A stretch of DNA of 64,000 nucleotides from Taeniopygia guttata (GCF_048771995.1 NC_133024.1:21151001-21215000); one strand, 5' to 3'; shown: positions 27,156 to 41,451, numbered from the stretch's first letter. Made by a program: numbers and translations. Notes: generated from the letters alone by a model not told the origin.

Positions 27156-30100
27156 TGTCAAATTAAGGAAACTCACTTACAAATTCACCTTGACTGAAGA
27201 GCTGGACTACTTGACTGTGGAGGGAGATTGGAATAGATCTGGTTCAAAGATACAAAAACCATCTCAATGTATATTTTCCTGGCAAGAAAAAATCTTATTG
27301 GGAAACACTTTGGACCTGCATAAGTGGGGGAAAAAGAAATTTCAGAAAGGTTCTTAGGAGTTAGAAATAGTAAATAATCATGGTCAACAGAGATCGCTTT
27401 AGAGCAGAGATGCATAGGATTAAGGCCAGTTTTGTCAAAAGTCAAATGAGCTGGAACATGCAAAGATGATTGAAGTAAAGAAGAAATAAATCTTCAACCA
27501 CTCCAGAAAAGGAGAACATGCCTTAGATAGTATTTCCCTAGCAGAGGCAGGGAAGCAGTAATACAAGTGTACAGAACTCTCTATGGTGCTTCCCCTAGAA
27601 CACAGAGTATGATTTGTGTTCTCACACTTGAGAAGAAAGCAGCTCTGGAGAAGATACAGAGAAGTGTTACATCGAGCATGGATTGTCTGTCTTGTGAGAG
27701 CAGTTAAATAATGCTGGTAGGAGAACAAAGGGATACAAACTGACTGTGAATTTGACAAATTCCTTGCCATAGCAGAAACCTGCAGACTTGTTGGTACCCT
27801 TTCTGTGCTTTCTGCTCCTCTGAGGCACATTATCCTTTGCTTGTTGGGCCTTTTCCTACAATCCTCAAGTTTGTTGTAAAGCACTTGAAAAGACCCTTGG
27901 CATTACATAAATTGGTGGGATATGAAGGAAATGTTTCATGGACATTTTTGAACAAGAAATTCACTGTGCAAAGTTGCATGGCCATGCCTCATAGGGTGGG
28001 GTTCATCCAATAAAACTGGCATAATTTAAAGCCAAATGCATTTCACCTTTCTTCTTCCCTTAAAAGCAGGGAAGGGCTAAGTCAGAATACTTACACACAA
28101 AAAAAGAGAGCTCTTTGTAACTGGACAGTGGTTGTAGTAACCTTGCTGATAAAAAGCTGCAAACTCACACCTTCTCTTACAGAAATATACCCAGAATTAA
28201 GCAGCTTTCAGTTATATTACACCTGGCCTGGCACAGCAGATGTTTCCATCACTACTTGTGCTTTTGAGCTGGTTGTTGAACTTGGTATGACCATGTAGGA
28301 GTATCTTATCTCCAGCAAGTGCAAGTGAAGCCAGTTATCCTTGCAAAAGAAGTAGTGACAACCAGGCACTGCCCATCTATTATTCACAGCTAAAAGCAGA
28401 ATCCACCTCATTGCCTATTTTAACAACAATTTTTTTTTTTTCTGAAGAGTCTTTTGGGATTTGTTTAATTCCTTTTCTTCTTTTTTATTTTAGTAATTGG
28501 GAAACTCAGTTTTCTTTTAACTTTCTTATGAATCTGCTCTAAACCACAGCAGATCCTTGCCATGAAGGCATACAGGAAGAAGGAAAAGATAATTGCAGCA
28601 TTAAATTACCTGTGACAAACAGCTTCATTTTATGAGTTTATGCAGTTGTCCCATGAGCTAGACCAATTTGGGTAACACAGTACTTAGGATGGTCAGAAGT
28701 CTCTAAATAAACTCTAATGTACAAATGTGATAGTTATTTCAAAATAATTCCACCTAAAAAAATAGCTCTATTAAGAATTTCCCATTACTGTGCTTGGTAG
28801 GAGCTGCCAGTAATTAGCCTTGTATCCCCACAGCAAACAAAGACAACTTTGGTCGAGTGTTGCCAGTAAGATTTGCTTAAATATATACTTAGAGCTGAAT
28901 TAATAAACCAGAGAATGCTTTATAAAGTGAACATCTACCTTTAGGTGACAGAAAGTTTGATCCAAAGTCAACAGTAAAGTCCAAATCCCACAAGTAGATA
29001 TGTTCTTGTAACTCTCGTCACGTTGAAGAATCATAACCATAAACATGACAATTATCCCACTACTATTGTACCACTGTTGCTGGCAAGAAATCACAATCAG
29101 TGATTACAACAGAGCATTATAGAGATAATGATAGAGCAATTTGAGAGCAGAATCTGGATCATTTATGCTGCAAGTCAAAAGGAACACTTGATTGGAGAGA
29201 AGGGTCCTGTGACGGAAGAGTCAAGTAGCACAGGATGCTAGCAGTTGCAGAAGTTACATGCCTTTCATTTTTTGACAGAAGCAGAAGTGATCTTTGCAGA
29301 AGTCATACCAAGGATTAAAGACACATTTTCAGAATGAAGAGGAGTCATAAGATTTTATCTTGTCCAGGCTGAGCTTTTTTGCCTTTACTCTTTCCTGTGC
29401 TTCCAGTTTTCTACTCCAACAGGCTGTTCTTCTTCTTGTTTATCCAGTGTTTATTTACTGCTTGTGAACAGTGCATCAGCATGGTAGATAACACAGCCTG
29501 CTTTCTGAACAGGTTTTCTTCCATCTAAAATGTCTGCAAAGTGGATGATTACTAATATACACCAAAATAACTATCACTTGCTACTAGAACTTGCCGGATT
29601 ATTTTAGATTATCTTAAGATTTATCAAATGTCTTTCAGTGATAAGAAGCTTCTGCAAAGTGAATGCAAATGAATGATGTCATGTGCCATTCTAAGTGGAA
29701 ACTTTTTGCTTTTCATAGACAAAAAAGGTGATTTGTTTGGCCTCTTCAAAACACATGCTCAGTCATGTCTTGAACCAAGACAGCAAACTGCTCCCACATA
29801 CATGATAACATACATCTTGATTTTTCAGGTTTTCAAGACCAGTAGGCAAAAAACAGAGGAAGAAGACAAGGGTATTTGAAGGGAAAGAAGAAGGGTGACT
29901 TAAGAAAACCTCAAAATTTGGTTGAAAAGGGGTTGGTTTGGTTTTTCTCAAACTGCACAGTTTTAGTTAATTTTTTCAACAAACATTACCTGCTATTTGA
30001 CAATAACTTCTATTTATGTCCAAAGTGTCTGGGAAAAGAGATTTTGGGCCAACACTGCAGTTCAATTCAGACACATAATGATTTAGATCAGTCTTCAGTT

Positions 30101-31507
30101 GCTGCACTAGCATGCCCTGTGGACAGCTGTCAGCTGACTCTGAAAGCATTTCAGAGCTTAGGAATAAGAAGATCAGGACAAGCTGTAGCTGAAAAACTAA
30201 GGAAAGGATCAATTTAGTTTTAAGCTGGTTCAGATGTGATGTCACTGTGAGACACCAAGAGGCAGAAATTCCATGAGAAAAGTCGTATTAGCTGCATCTG
30301 ACTCTGCCGCCAGTCACTGCTGCCAGTGTTCCCTGGGAGGTTCAGCTACTGTTATGCAGACTGCTTGCTTCCCCTCATCTAACTGTTGTAGTTGCTAGCA
30401 AACTTTTAACAATTACATTTTCAATCAAAGTCAAGGGGCACTGATTTAACTACTGAGGAAACAAACAAAATGCAAGTTTGACCTCCTGGTATTGGTCCAA
30501 AACAATTCCATGCATGTGTTCAAATTCTATACTATGAACTTTAAGAAACCTTTTTTTTTTTTTATTGCAAAGCAAAAAAAAAATAAGGATGAAAGATGTC
30601 CCACTTTGGAGTAAGCAAACACTTATTTGATCAGTATGTTTGATAGTTATGCCTGCAGAAAAGGAATGGACATTGCAATTACCAATGTAAAGAGAAATAA
30701 ACCATCATTGTAGTTTTATTCCCCACCCTAGTTTATAACAACCAATAACAATTATTGTTATTGGTTCTTACTTTCATCTAAAAAAGCTGCTTTTTTGACA
30801 AAATTGGTACAGGTGTCTATGCAGATTTCACCTATGCAGCATGGTGAGGCTCACACTTAACCTGGGTTGATGAGTGTGTTTTATCAACTGTGGGAATAAA
30901 ATGGTTATGATACAACAGTGTTAAAACAACAAAACAAAACAAACCCCAAAGTTATTCATCCAGACAGTACCATTTTTCTGCTATTTATTTGTATTCCAGG
31001 AGGCTCAGCTGCATCTAATGGATTGTCTTGCTACATGTTTTGTTACAAAACACAGTATGGTCAGTTGTCAATAACAAACCTGCCAAAAATGTATTATGAG
31101 AACAGCAAAAGACCCAAACCCAAATTCTCAGAAGTAATAGCACAGTTTTAGACTAATGAAGTATGTTTGATAGGTTTGTCTGTTTGTCCTGTTCTTCTGT
31201 TGCCTACAAGAAAAATCTTGATTCTGTATATTTGCTGACTTGTAATTACTTGCAGTAATTACTCGTGATTAATTGCAGCAATTTTGCAGGAAAAGTTACA
31301 AGTGAATTTGCAGCATCTTGATTCAAAATTAATTTTAGTTGGCTCATATGAATGTAATCACACAAAAAAAAATAATATTAACAACCAATCCCCAAAGCAC
31401 CAACTGGAATCAGGCTCAATATTTAGTTAGAGTTTTGCTCAGAAATGGGTCCTGACTGCTTAGAATACTGTAACATTTACAGAGAGAGTTCAGTTGGGAT
31501 AGTATGA

Positions 31508-32044
31508 TAACACGTTCCGAGGGTTCCGCAGATCGCTGCGGATAGCTGCAGGGTCTGGGACCTCAGGAACCGTCGATGGTCGTAGAGAGAAGAGACTTCC
31601 ACCAGGCGAGTGACTCTCAAAGGGCTTTATTTCTGAGGGCTTCAGCGAGGGAAGGTGAGGTGGGTAGCGAAGGGACACAGCCGCTCAGAGGGATAGCCAG
31701 CTCTGAGAGCCCCGAACCAGGGGCGGGGCAGGGTTTATAACAGTAGCAGGGAAGGAGGGTCAGGGTACAGAGCATCCAACCAGGTGAGGGTATGAGGGTG
31801 GAGTCAGGCGGGAGCGACATGGCAACGGCCAACCGGGATAGAGGGAAGGAGTGGTTTCGGGGGAGGAACCAATAGGGATACAAAGAACTTAGAACTTTCT
31901 GGAATAAAGGGAAGGAGTACAAAATGATTGACATGAACAGGGGGAAGGGACAACAAATAACTGACAACTCGGAAGGCGGGAAACTACACATCTGTTGCCT
32001 CCCATGGTAATGCAAGGAAGCCATCAACCACACCCCCTCCCACA
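31508..32044 (-). mobile_element. Solo LTR of a second endogenous retrovirus family
   Basis: This 537-bp GC-richer block is flanked by a perfect 6-bp direct repeat GTATGA (31502-31507 and 32045-32050). On the minus strand it starts TGTGGGAGGG, carries TATAAA at 31734-31739 and then AATAAA at 31626-31631, which is LTR order. No internal retroviral sequence is present. Its sequence differs from the two LTRs at 11645 and 40828 apart from the TGTGGGA start, so it is a separate family or distant subfamily. The other terminus reads TA (plus strand) instead of the expected TG, probably a point mutation. The 193-codon minus frame at 31617-32198 runs through the LTR edge and is not a credible gene. 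Confidence 0.85.
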
Positions 32045-32050
32045 GTATGA

Positions 32051-35000
32051 GAAATGTTTTGTGGTGTGCAGGTAGGCATGAGTACTGCTGGCGTGGGGAG
32101 CTGCCAAGTACTAATAGGGAGTTCACCAGTGAAACTCGGAAACGGCAAAGGATGTGACTCAAATTTTCAAGAGCTGCCAAACATTTGTAGAAAGGCATTG
32201 CTACGGTGATCTACCAAGTGTTTGTCACACGCCCTGAAGTCCTTAGAAGGAATCACTGAAATACACTGTTACTGTAAATAGCTCCAAGAGCAGTCCAAGT
32301 TTTCTGTGTAACTAAATGAGTATGAAGTTGCATTAATGACCTCCTACAAATGGAAACAGCTTCAGAAAACAAGTGCGGTCCGGTCTGTGCCACTCAATCC
32401 TGTTGGCTGCTAATACCAACAGTGAGAGCCCATAAACACCATCTCCAAAACACCAGTGGCTTTTCCAGTGCTTCTTGTCAAGTGTCCCCACACGCACCTC
32501 CAGAAAGGAGGAACTGCAACAAACCGAAAAGAAAAAATTAAAAAAGAAAGGCAGATAGTTTGTTTCTCTCTTGTAGCCTTGGTGCACTGGTTGGCCAACA
32601 CAGTGTCACAACGCAGATATTTCTGTTTGAGCTTGGATCTCCCAGGAATGTCCACAGCAGGTGGCTGATCAACTCTACAGAATAGCCAAAGTTTAAAGGA
32701 ACTAATGGAGGCAAAACTTAAGAGTCCTGGGAGGCAAAACTTAAGAGAATGAATTAACTTTCACCCATGGAGTTGAAGTTCTGAAGGTTTCCACCCAGGA
32801 AGTGCCCACCTTTAAGAAAGAGTTAAGTTACCTAGAAAAGCCTTAAGCTCTTCTTGATCTGTCTCATCTACTGGATCATGCTTTAGGTCTCTGTAATAAA
32901 ACCACAAGACACAATCATGGGACACAATCAAACACACACTTACTCATTATTCCCTCTCCTCTCTTCATTATGGCCATTTTGGGGTTTAAATCAGATCTCT
33001 TGGTTAAGGTACAGCTGGAATGATGCAAATTTCTTAGCAGTTGAAAAGAAAATGAATAGAGAAGTCTAGTAAAGCTATTCTAGCTACTCCACAAATGAAA
33101 AACTACTCTCACTATACACCAATTTGTTTAAATTTGTGATTTCTGTATTTATGCATACATTATCTGCAATCTACCTCTTATCTTGGGCAACTATTTTCTG
33201 TGTGGATGCCTTTTCAGTAGTCTTGTTTTCTTGCATATTTTCTTGCCAAGCTCCCTCCTTTCTGTTCTGCACTAAAGCATGCCCATTCCCATACTGTAGT
33301 TTTTCTCCTCAAGTATCTTATCCTCTTTTCTTTCCTCCCTATGAAAATAATAATAAGTGCACAAAAGGCTTCTCTCCTTCTTCAGTCTTCTTTTTACCAC
33401 CCACATCCCTGCTTTCTGTCCTACTCTTTGGCCACTTGGAAAGAGACTTCCCTGATCCCAGGATATGCCCTCCTAAAAAGTCCATCAATACAAAAGAGAA
33501 AAATACCCCAAAGAATTCCAAAAATGTTTTTGTTGTATGGTATAGAATCTGTGAGCTTGATCTAAAACACTGAAGGCCTCCTGAAAGCCACTGAAACACT
33601 TACTCTGATTTAAACTGAAAGTTAGGTTTTACAAAGGGGAACAAAATAAGAAGCCTTCTATAGACCAGCTCTTCTGCGAGTCAGTGAGCAGAAAGCTTGG
33701 GTTGCTGCACCCCTGTGTAAACAGCTCTTGCTGGAAAGGAGGATTGGGAAGTGGGGGTGGAAAAGGAAAAAAAAAACTTATTTTGAGGTAGCTATCTGTT
33801 CCCAAAGCAAATGACGGAGAAGATCTCTTTTTGCACAATTGTCCTAATCCATTGTTGATTTTGCTGGTATTCTTTCCATTTTGATCAATGTAACTTTCCT
33901 CAAGGCATAAATGGGAAATTATTACTTCTTTATGCATTTATTTACCTTCAGAATCTCAACAATGATCCTCATGATCCATAGAATAGGACAGCTGGCCAAG
34001 TTTGTCTCTAGCCACTCAGACTCTTTACTCTGACTTGGTTGTACTGATTTAACTAAAGTAGACTGACATCCTGAAATTAAATTAACCACAGATAACAGAC
34101 TGAACTAGCTTCAACTGTTGATGACTTAGGAAAAATACGCACAAACATTGATTAAAATAAGTTGATTGAGTCTAACTAATGCAACCATCTTGATCATCTT
34201 CTTCTTGGTTTCTCAGTCTTACATTATTTAAGAAGGGCCATGACATGGGCTTTTTTTCTGGAAAAATGCAGATAAAACAATTGCCTCAGAAGACTTTTCT
34301 AATTAGAGTCCATGTGGTGATCACCTAATAAAAGATCACAAGGTGGAATGAAAAGAGATATAAGGCAAAAACTGTTACACCTAAAGCCAAAAAATGCTTG
34401 GTAAAGCAGTGCTTTTGTGTCATTTCATTGGTTGGGGTTATGCACTTGCTTCACTATGTCAGCCAGTCTGCTGGTGAAAATATTTAATGATGTTTCCTTC
34501 CAATCTAGGCACTTCACAGTCTGTCAGTATCAATAAAAACTGAATAATGACAGAGCTAGAAGAACAACTAGTTGAGTTTAACATGTCTGGGTTAAAGTAG
34601 TTTTCTACTTGAGACCTCATAGTATAATAAACACACATGCAACAAAAATAAATACATGGTTCTACACAGTTTCTCTGTCACACCATGTGGTTTCACATAT
34701 TGCCATCTATTATGCCATGGATGCATGCCCTATGCATGCAGTACATACAAAAAACCTGGGTTAGTGTACACTAATGAGATACCTGATCTGGTAGGAGACT
34801 AGAAAGAGCAGAGGGAACACAGGTGGGCTGAAGGAAAAGCACAGCAACAGGAAGAGACACAGCAAAGGAAGAAAACTATGATAGAAGGAAAATGTACGTG
34901 AACTGAAGATGCATTAAAAGAATAAGACTGAATTAAGATAAGAAAACAGTAAGATACTCCAGAATTTCTTCAATAAGAATACTTGAATGACTATAAAAGT

Positions 35001-38000
35001 AATAAACACATCACGCAAATGATTACTAGGGCAGAACTCTCAGTCCAATTTGCAGGCCTATACAATTCACTTTTCACTTTTGACAACTTTACCTGGGATA
35101 CAGGCTGCTTTTTGCTGGCATTAGAAACATCGTGGCTACCTGGTGCTTACTATTTCAGGGAACATTATGCCACATGGACTCCTTAGCCCAAAAGGTTCCT
35201 GCATCACTGCAGACTGCTTATGTGATCAAACGTTATACAGCAATGCATGGGCCAAGACTAGGGTATGTTTTGGAGCATATACATCCCCAGGCTTAGATCT
35301 GAATTCTGGTGTCCAAAAGGGAGAACTGAGCCCTCTGTATCTGAACATTTGCATACACAGCCACGGACTGGTTATGAAATAGCCACAGGGGCTCAAGAAT
35401 AAAACAACCAGCCCTCTCTGTCATTGTTCCCTCATGCATGTTTTGTAGGCATGAATAAACTTGAAAAGTAGCCAGAACATCTTGCATTCCAATCCTTGCC
35501 TTGCTGGGGACTTCAGTGTGACCTCAAGAAAGTTATGTCTGATAAATCCCTGATTTCAAGTTTCCCTATCCTTAAAACTACAGCCTCTATCTTGTTAGCA
35601 GTTTTTCTAATTGCTGTTGCTTTCCTTTTGTTCATAAGGAGTGAAAGTAATTTAGATTCTTTAACATACCCTTCAAAAAAATCCTGCCCCAAAATCCCAC
35701 ACCCAAGCTCCAAAGCCAAGGGAGATCTTAAGACATGTTAAAACAGCCATCAGGCCAGTGTAACTTGGGCTGGCTACAGTAGTTGGAGTTTATAGAGAAG
35801 ACCATAGTGGAACAAAAGAGTTTTTTCCCAAGTTCTGTCTGGAATTGCTGTCTCCACTGTTATTTCAGGTGAATGCCAATGTAAATTCACCACATGACAC
35901 CTTCTGATGTACAAATGTATGTTTTAGTTTTTGGACAATGATAAAATAGCAATGTATGCATACAACTTTAACTTCTGTATGGAGAAATAAGGTATACTAG
36001 TCTAATTAATTTAGTATCTTCTGATTTGGTTTAACCTGAATCCTGGAGAATGGAAACAAAGCATAGATGTAGTCAGGATACTCCTTTCCTGTAAGTAAGG
36101 CTCACATGGTGCCAAGGCCTGACCTTTAACTCAGGTGATTGGGAGTATGTGGCCATTGGCATGACTGGTTGTAGACCTGCTGCTTGCCAGTTCCCTCTGC
36201 AAGGTTTAGTGGAGAGGAAATGCTGACAGAGGTTTTGCATTTTACAGTTTAGGTGTGTGTGGCTTTTAGACTACAGCAAGCCCACCAAGGAAATCTTGGA
36301 ACCAATTCACTCAGACCCCATTTTTACTATCATGAATGTTGCCAATCACAGAGGAAGAGCCATCAAGAGTAGATTAAAAAGAGGATGGTTACTGTACATC
36401 CTGATGGTTCTCAGCAACATTCACTTTCAATCTTTTAGAGTCATGAGAGTGCCTGAATTATGGCTGGTATTTTGCAAGTGCTGCTTTGACACACATGTGA
36501 CCCTGCAAAGAAACCTGGATGTTTCTTTAAGGAAGCATTCATTCACTTACACACATGCTGCTCCAATAAGTGTTTTATCCCCACATCCTACAAAATGTGA
36601 TCTCCCTATGGCTTTAGGGAAAACTCATTATCATTCCTTGAGATTACAGCAACAAGGGGGTCCATTCATATTCTCAGGAAGAATTACTAAACATACCATC
36701 TTTCACTGGTGCTGAAAAGCAATTTAAAAGGACAATAATGCAATAATGCTACTCCACATTGCTAAACAGTGTAATATCTGCTCTTCTATCTAAAGGCTAA
36801 CTCATGCAATCACATGACTACTACACATAATCTTCAGCTGCCTTGACAAAAGTAGTCTTTCATAAGCATTGTTAAAGATCAAAGGCTGAAACATCTGACC
36901 CCCCCACCCACCCACCCACCCCCCCACCCCATGGCACAAAGAGAAGAACTCTAAGTTATTGTGTATTTTAATTAAATCTTATGACTTTGAGTGATCTTTG
37001 AATGGATGGCTTAGGCAATGTCCCATCTCCTAACCACACCTCAAACTCTGCTGATAATCACAGTCCCCAAGTACAAATATTACAGGCGATCTCATTTTAA
37101 GAGAATTGTGTGGAAAAGATTGTACCTTCTAGCATGTTTGTATTGAACCTGGTAGGAGGCCTCATTTGCAATTACATGGTGCAGAATTGTAATTGCCATA
37201 TGTAATTGCCATAAAAACCACAGACACTGCATCAAGTATTTTCTCTGCATCTCATTGTTTTTATTTTACTTTATGGGAAAATGCTGTGTCTAGAACTGAA
37301 TAACTACTGCAATGGATGGCCTGCTGCTCAGATAATGAAGGCTGAAGTCTAGAGACTCTGGATTTCTACAATCAGCTCTGCAAGATTTGAAAATGATGAA
37401 ATCAGAAGCAGCCAAACCATATTCCTTACTAATGACTACTATTAATATCTAGTGTATTGTATAGCTCAAAGGACACTGGATCCAGACCCCTATAATATTA
37501 CACATTGCATAAATGCAGAACAGGAGGTTTGGCTCAGTCCCCAGGGTCTTACTGCTGAATGACTCAAACAGTAATTTTTTGGATACTTGGCTGGCAACAC
37601 ATTCTGCCAGTTTTCAGAAGTCCCAAGGGGAAGTAGCTCTCAGCAGTAAGAACCAGGGCTGCAGGTCCTCAGTATCTTTCTATTTGACTTAAGAAGGGAG
37701 CACATTCTAAGATCCCATGGCCAGTGTTTTTGGTCAGCAATAATTTTTTAAGACATGTGGTCAGACAACATGAATTCAAGTTGTTTTAACAGAGCCTAGG
37801 AAATGTCCCAGACATTGAAGCTTACAGCATTAGCAAACATTCTAAAAATGTTGGTAGTTATCCTTGTACTCATCAGAATGCAATGTGAAGCAGAATTCAC
37901 CTACATTCTGCAAAGGGTTCATTAATCACTGCTCAGTCTTTATAGTCAATATGATTGGACCAACATACCTTAAGAACACTAATGAAAAAATATGAATGGC

Positions 38001-40308
38001 CAATTTCTTCTCAGCTAAAGCACCTCATATACTATCCAGGTTGTTAATGTTATTAATGAAACAACAGCAAACATGAAAAACACAGCGAACATACCAGAAA
38101 AGCAGTGTGAGCCCCAAACTACTGCAGTTTATATTCATGCTAGCACTAAGCAGTGCAACCATATGCTAAAAGCTGAGGGTGAAGGCTTTTTACTACACCT
38201 GCACAACATAGTGTAAGAAGCAGAGAGTATCATGACAAGTCACATTTTAATGGGAAAATAGGTGATTACCACAATTTCTCAAGGGCTATAATGTACATCA
38301 ACAAACCTTACAAAAAAGGTTTGGGCTACACTCTCTCTGGATCCTGCCATGCTAAGTCTGAAACCTATTGAAACCTTTGGATTCAGTTGTTGAATTTGTG
38401 CATTTTTCCTTTTTCTTTCTTTCATTTAGGAATCCAAGCCTATCTGAGGCTGTGTTCCAGTTAATTTTGTTTCATTTTTTGTCTGCACCCAGAAAAGAGG
38501 CCAGCATTTCTTTTTCAAATGCTGGGTATTTTGCCTCTGATTACCATTAAGCTAATTATTCAGTAGGTTTAGCCTCAGATATCCCATGCACTCAACTATT
38601 TATGCATTTTAGTCCCTCTCATTACAATTCCAATACAATGTAACACATGTTTGCAGCACAGGCACATGAAATGGTTCTTTGTGCAGTCCATGCTCCTTCA
38701 CAGGTGCTCAGCAAACATGGCAGCTGAAGAACTGGGGTTTATTTGGTGACTTGCCAGAGAGCCTTTGAAAGGTATCTTTTTCAGTAGATGTATATGACTA
38801 GCTTTCATATAGTCTGAGTTAAGCATTCAAGGTTTTGAAAACAGAGGTCACAGAGCAAAATAACTGCTGTGTGAAATTAGCTGAATATGCTGTCACTTGG
38901 CCTCATACATTTTTGACAATAACAAGTCAGATACCTCAGTTTGCTTCTTTCTCAATGCTACTGCCTTGCCCCTTCTGACACTAACACTATCCTGTGGTAT
39001 TGTTTTAACAAAAGGTCAAGTTGATCTTCAAAAGGAAAAAAAAAGTCATTAGGTATATGGTTAACACGAAAAATATATCTTATGGTTTCCTTTGATGAAA
39101 TTAACTAGTGATTTATAATATAAAAGGAAGAGAAACTTATATTTAGAAACCAGTGCTGCTATTTTTTGAGCAACTTTCATGTTGCCAGCAGCATTTTCTT
39201 GAATGTATGCCTGTCTTCCTCTGAAAAATGTGTGGTGGTTTTGACAAGCTTTGTACCTAAAAAACTTTCCAGAACCTATATCTATCTACCTTTTTCACAA
39301 GAGAGGCAGAGTGTGCATTGCTCTTCCACATATTTGATCTGTCTCCTTCCCTATAGCTTCAGCATTCTTTCAAAACCCTTCATCTGAACAGAGCTGTTAA
39401 AAAAAAAAAATAGCAAGGTATATGCTCATAGTTATGTTCAGCAAAACTTGAGCACCAAGTGTAAAATGTGTCCTACATGTCATTTATGGTTGCAATTATA
39501 TATGTGATACAGGATGTGGCTTCTAATATATCTGGTGCAAATTCCACACCTTATATAGGTCTTCCTCGTAAGGTAAGACATGTAGCTGCAGGTGAATCCT
39601 AGCCTCAGACATAAATATCCCTCAGACCAAGAAAAAGCAAGAAAGATAAGCATGAAAGCAACTCTGAGGCTAGCCTTCTTCCTCTCCACCCTTTCCTGCC
39701 ACCACAAAAAAAGTACAGCTGTCTGATATGAATGACTAAACTGTTTTTCAGCCACTCTATTTTTGACAGAAAATAAGTGATTTTGTGACATTCATGCCTG
39801 AGTTAGTATATTTCTGTAGTGGGAGGCACCAGCAAAGTACAGCACCATCCATGAAAGCTTCTTAGCATTGGTGCTAAACAGTGTGGCAATAGAGTATTGG
39901 TACCAGCTTAATGTAACTACATCACATTTTGTTTACTTCATCAGAACGTCAGTGGACCTGAATGAGGTAGGCACTGTGAAAAATCTGGAGATTGAAGCTC
40001 ATACTCTTCTGATTTGAAAACAATAGCCAATAAAGTGATATCTATACACCCTTGGTATTCTGTAAGATGTGAATTTTGGGTAAGGTACAGCTGGAATTTC
40101 TAAATTAGCTTCTAGCTGATCTTAAGGACAGTTTGTCCGTAAAGCCAGAGGAAGAGAATACAAATAGAGTAGTAAAACACAAATGTATTACTTAATAAAT
40201 CATTGGCCATTTGTCTCTTGCAGAAACAACTGGAGAATTGCCTAGAAGGGATGAGAATGTCAGACTCTTCTCTGCTGACCCCAGAAAGCAGCCATGTTGG
40301 ACAGAGAG
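32051..40308. other. Intergenic stretch with no supported gene
   Basis: AT-rich sequence with no recognisable coding domain, tRNA or well-preserved transposon. The frames at 33124-33573 and 36257-36715 have no family resemblance I can name and no clear splice context. One C-rich simple repeat is listed separately. Confidence 0.6.
36899..36930. repeat. (CCCA)n / poly(C) simple repeat
   Basis: About 32 bases of C runs are interrupted by single As in CCCA periodicity. It is G-rich on the minus strand. Confidence 0.85.
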
Positions 40309-40472
40309 AATCACAAAACCATAGAATGGTCTAGGTTGGAAGGGACCTTAAAGGTCCTCTACTTCCAAAATCCCTGCCATGGGCAGGGACACTTACACTA
40401 GACCAGGCTGCCGAAAGCCAGGAATGAGGCATCCACATCTTCTCTGGGCAACTCGTTCCACTGTCTGAAAGA
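40309..40472 (-). mobile_element. CR1 LINE 3'-end fragment
   Basis: The run 'accatagaatggtctaggtt' followed by 'ggaagggaccttaaaggtcc' is the reverse complement of the CR1 3' end. Similarity continues through 'actagaccaggctgc' to 'caactcgttccactgtctg'. It is about 160 bp, 5'-truncated and noncoding. Confidence 0.88.
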
Positions 40473-40827
40473 AGGAGAATGTGTCAAAATCAACATGTCT
40501 GATGTAAGCTGAAAATTTTCTAGTATAAACTATCTAAATATAGAGCTTATAATTTTTCCTTTTCCATAGTGGGGAGCTTATACCCATGCCAGTACCCTAG
40601 TATAACAATTTTATCAAATATGGCCAAAAGCTCACTCTCTAAATTAGAGACAAATGGGAATTCACCTTGACAAATGAAGCAACTATTGAGTTCCATGTAA
40701 TTCATGCCTCAAAAGAGGCATGATATATATTCAAGACCTTACAGTTCTCCAACTCCCTCTTATTGGAATTCCTTGTATAGTCAAGTATTTAGTTTACAAA
40801 AGTATAAACACCTTATTAACAGTAAAT

Positions 40828-41445
40828 TGTCGGAATCTGTGGGTATTGGTGATTCCGAGATTGTAGAGAGTCTCTGTCTTTCTGCCCCGTTGCTAAAGAA
40901 GAAGCCATAGTTCGTCTGCTGTTTTCAAGGTTGTTTATTTTTGCTTATCTATAACATGTTCTGCTGCCCTGCCGCAGGTCTGTCCTGCAGGGCAGCGTGT
41001 GGGGCTCTGCCCTCAGTGGGATGGTACAAACATTATATACCAGAAACTACATGTACTATATTTACAATAATGTGCCAATATCTATCATCTACGTTGAACA
41101 GTGTGTTCCCAGCCTAAACCAATAGAAAAATGCCAACACCACAGTGAAACATGGAGGGCATGAAGAAGGAGGAAAAGGACAAGACACACCCAATTCCTCC
41201 ATCTTGCCCCCTCTGAACCCCTAATCTAGAAACCTAAAATTTTACTTTTGCACCCGTGTCACACTTAATTATTACTCTTATCAAACACTCAAAGCTTGTA
41301 ATTCATCCTGTAAGATTGAAAACTCCTCTCCATGGACAGAGATCACAGACAGTGTCTCTGGGGGCTCTGTCCAGGGGGGTTCCTGACCCCCTGCCAGGGT
41401 CCCAGACCTGCCAGGGCAGCCAGAGGGAAGCCTTGGATTCCCACA
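40828..41445 (-). mobile_element. Solo LTR of an endogenous retrovirus, copy B
   Basis: This 618-bp element is the same family and orientation as the copy at 11645-12260. By eye there are about 25 substitutions and a few 1-4 bp indels, roughly 96% identity. It has its own perfect 6-bp target duplication, GTAAAT (40822-40827 and 41446-41451), so the two are independent insertions and not the two LTRs of one provirus. The TATA box and AATAAA lie on the minus strand as in copy A. No internal retroviral genes remain. It lies in the intergenic space about 10 kb upstream of CPOX and opposite to it. Confidence 0.92.
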
Positions 41446-41451
41446 GTAAAT

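Larger units (their letters stand above)
20520..31501. other. Intergenic stretch with no supported gene
   Basis: This lies between the ST3GAL6 island and the middle solo LTR. Translated frames of 60-150 residues here carry no recognisable domains and look like chance. A GC-richer segment with pyrimidine-rich runs near 21030-21130 is the only compositional change. A short CR1 tail and a small tandem repeat are listed separately. Confidence 0.6.

Noticed and set aside
31617-32198. 193-codon minus-strand frame
   Set aside because: It runs through an LTR and out past its target duplication, so it cannot be a conserved host gene. No retroviral protein similarity was seen.
33124-33573. 149-codon Ser/Phe/Cys-rich frame
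   Set aside because: Composition reflects pyrimidine-rich DNA. The start and context do not suggest an exon.
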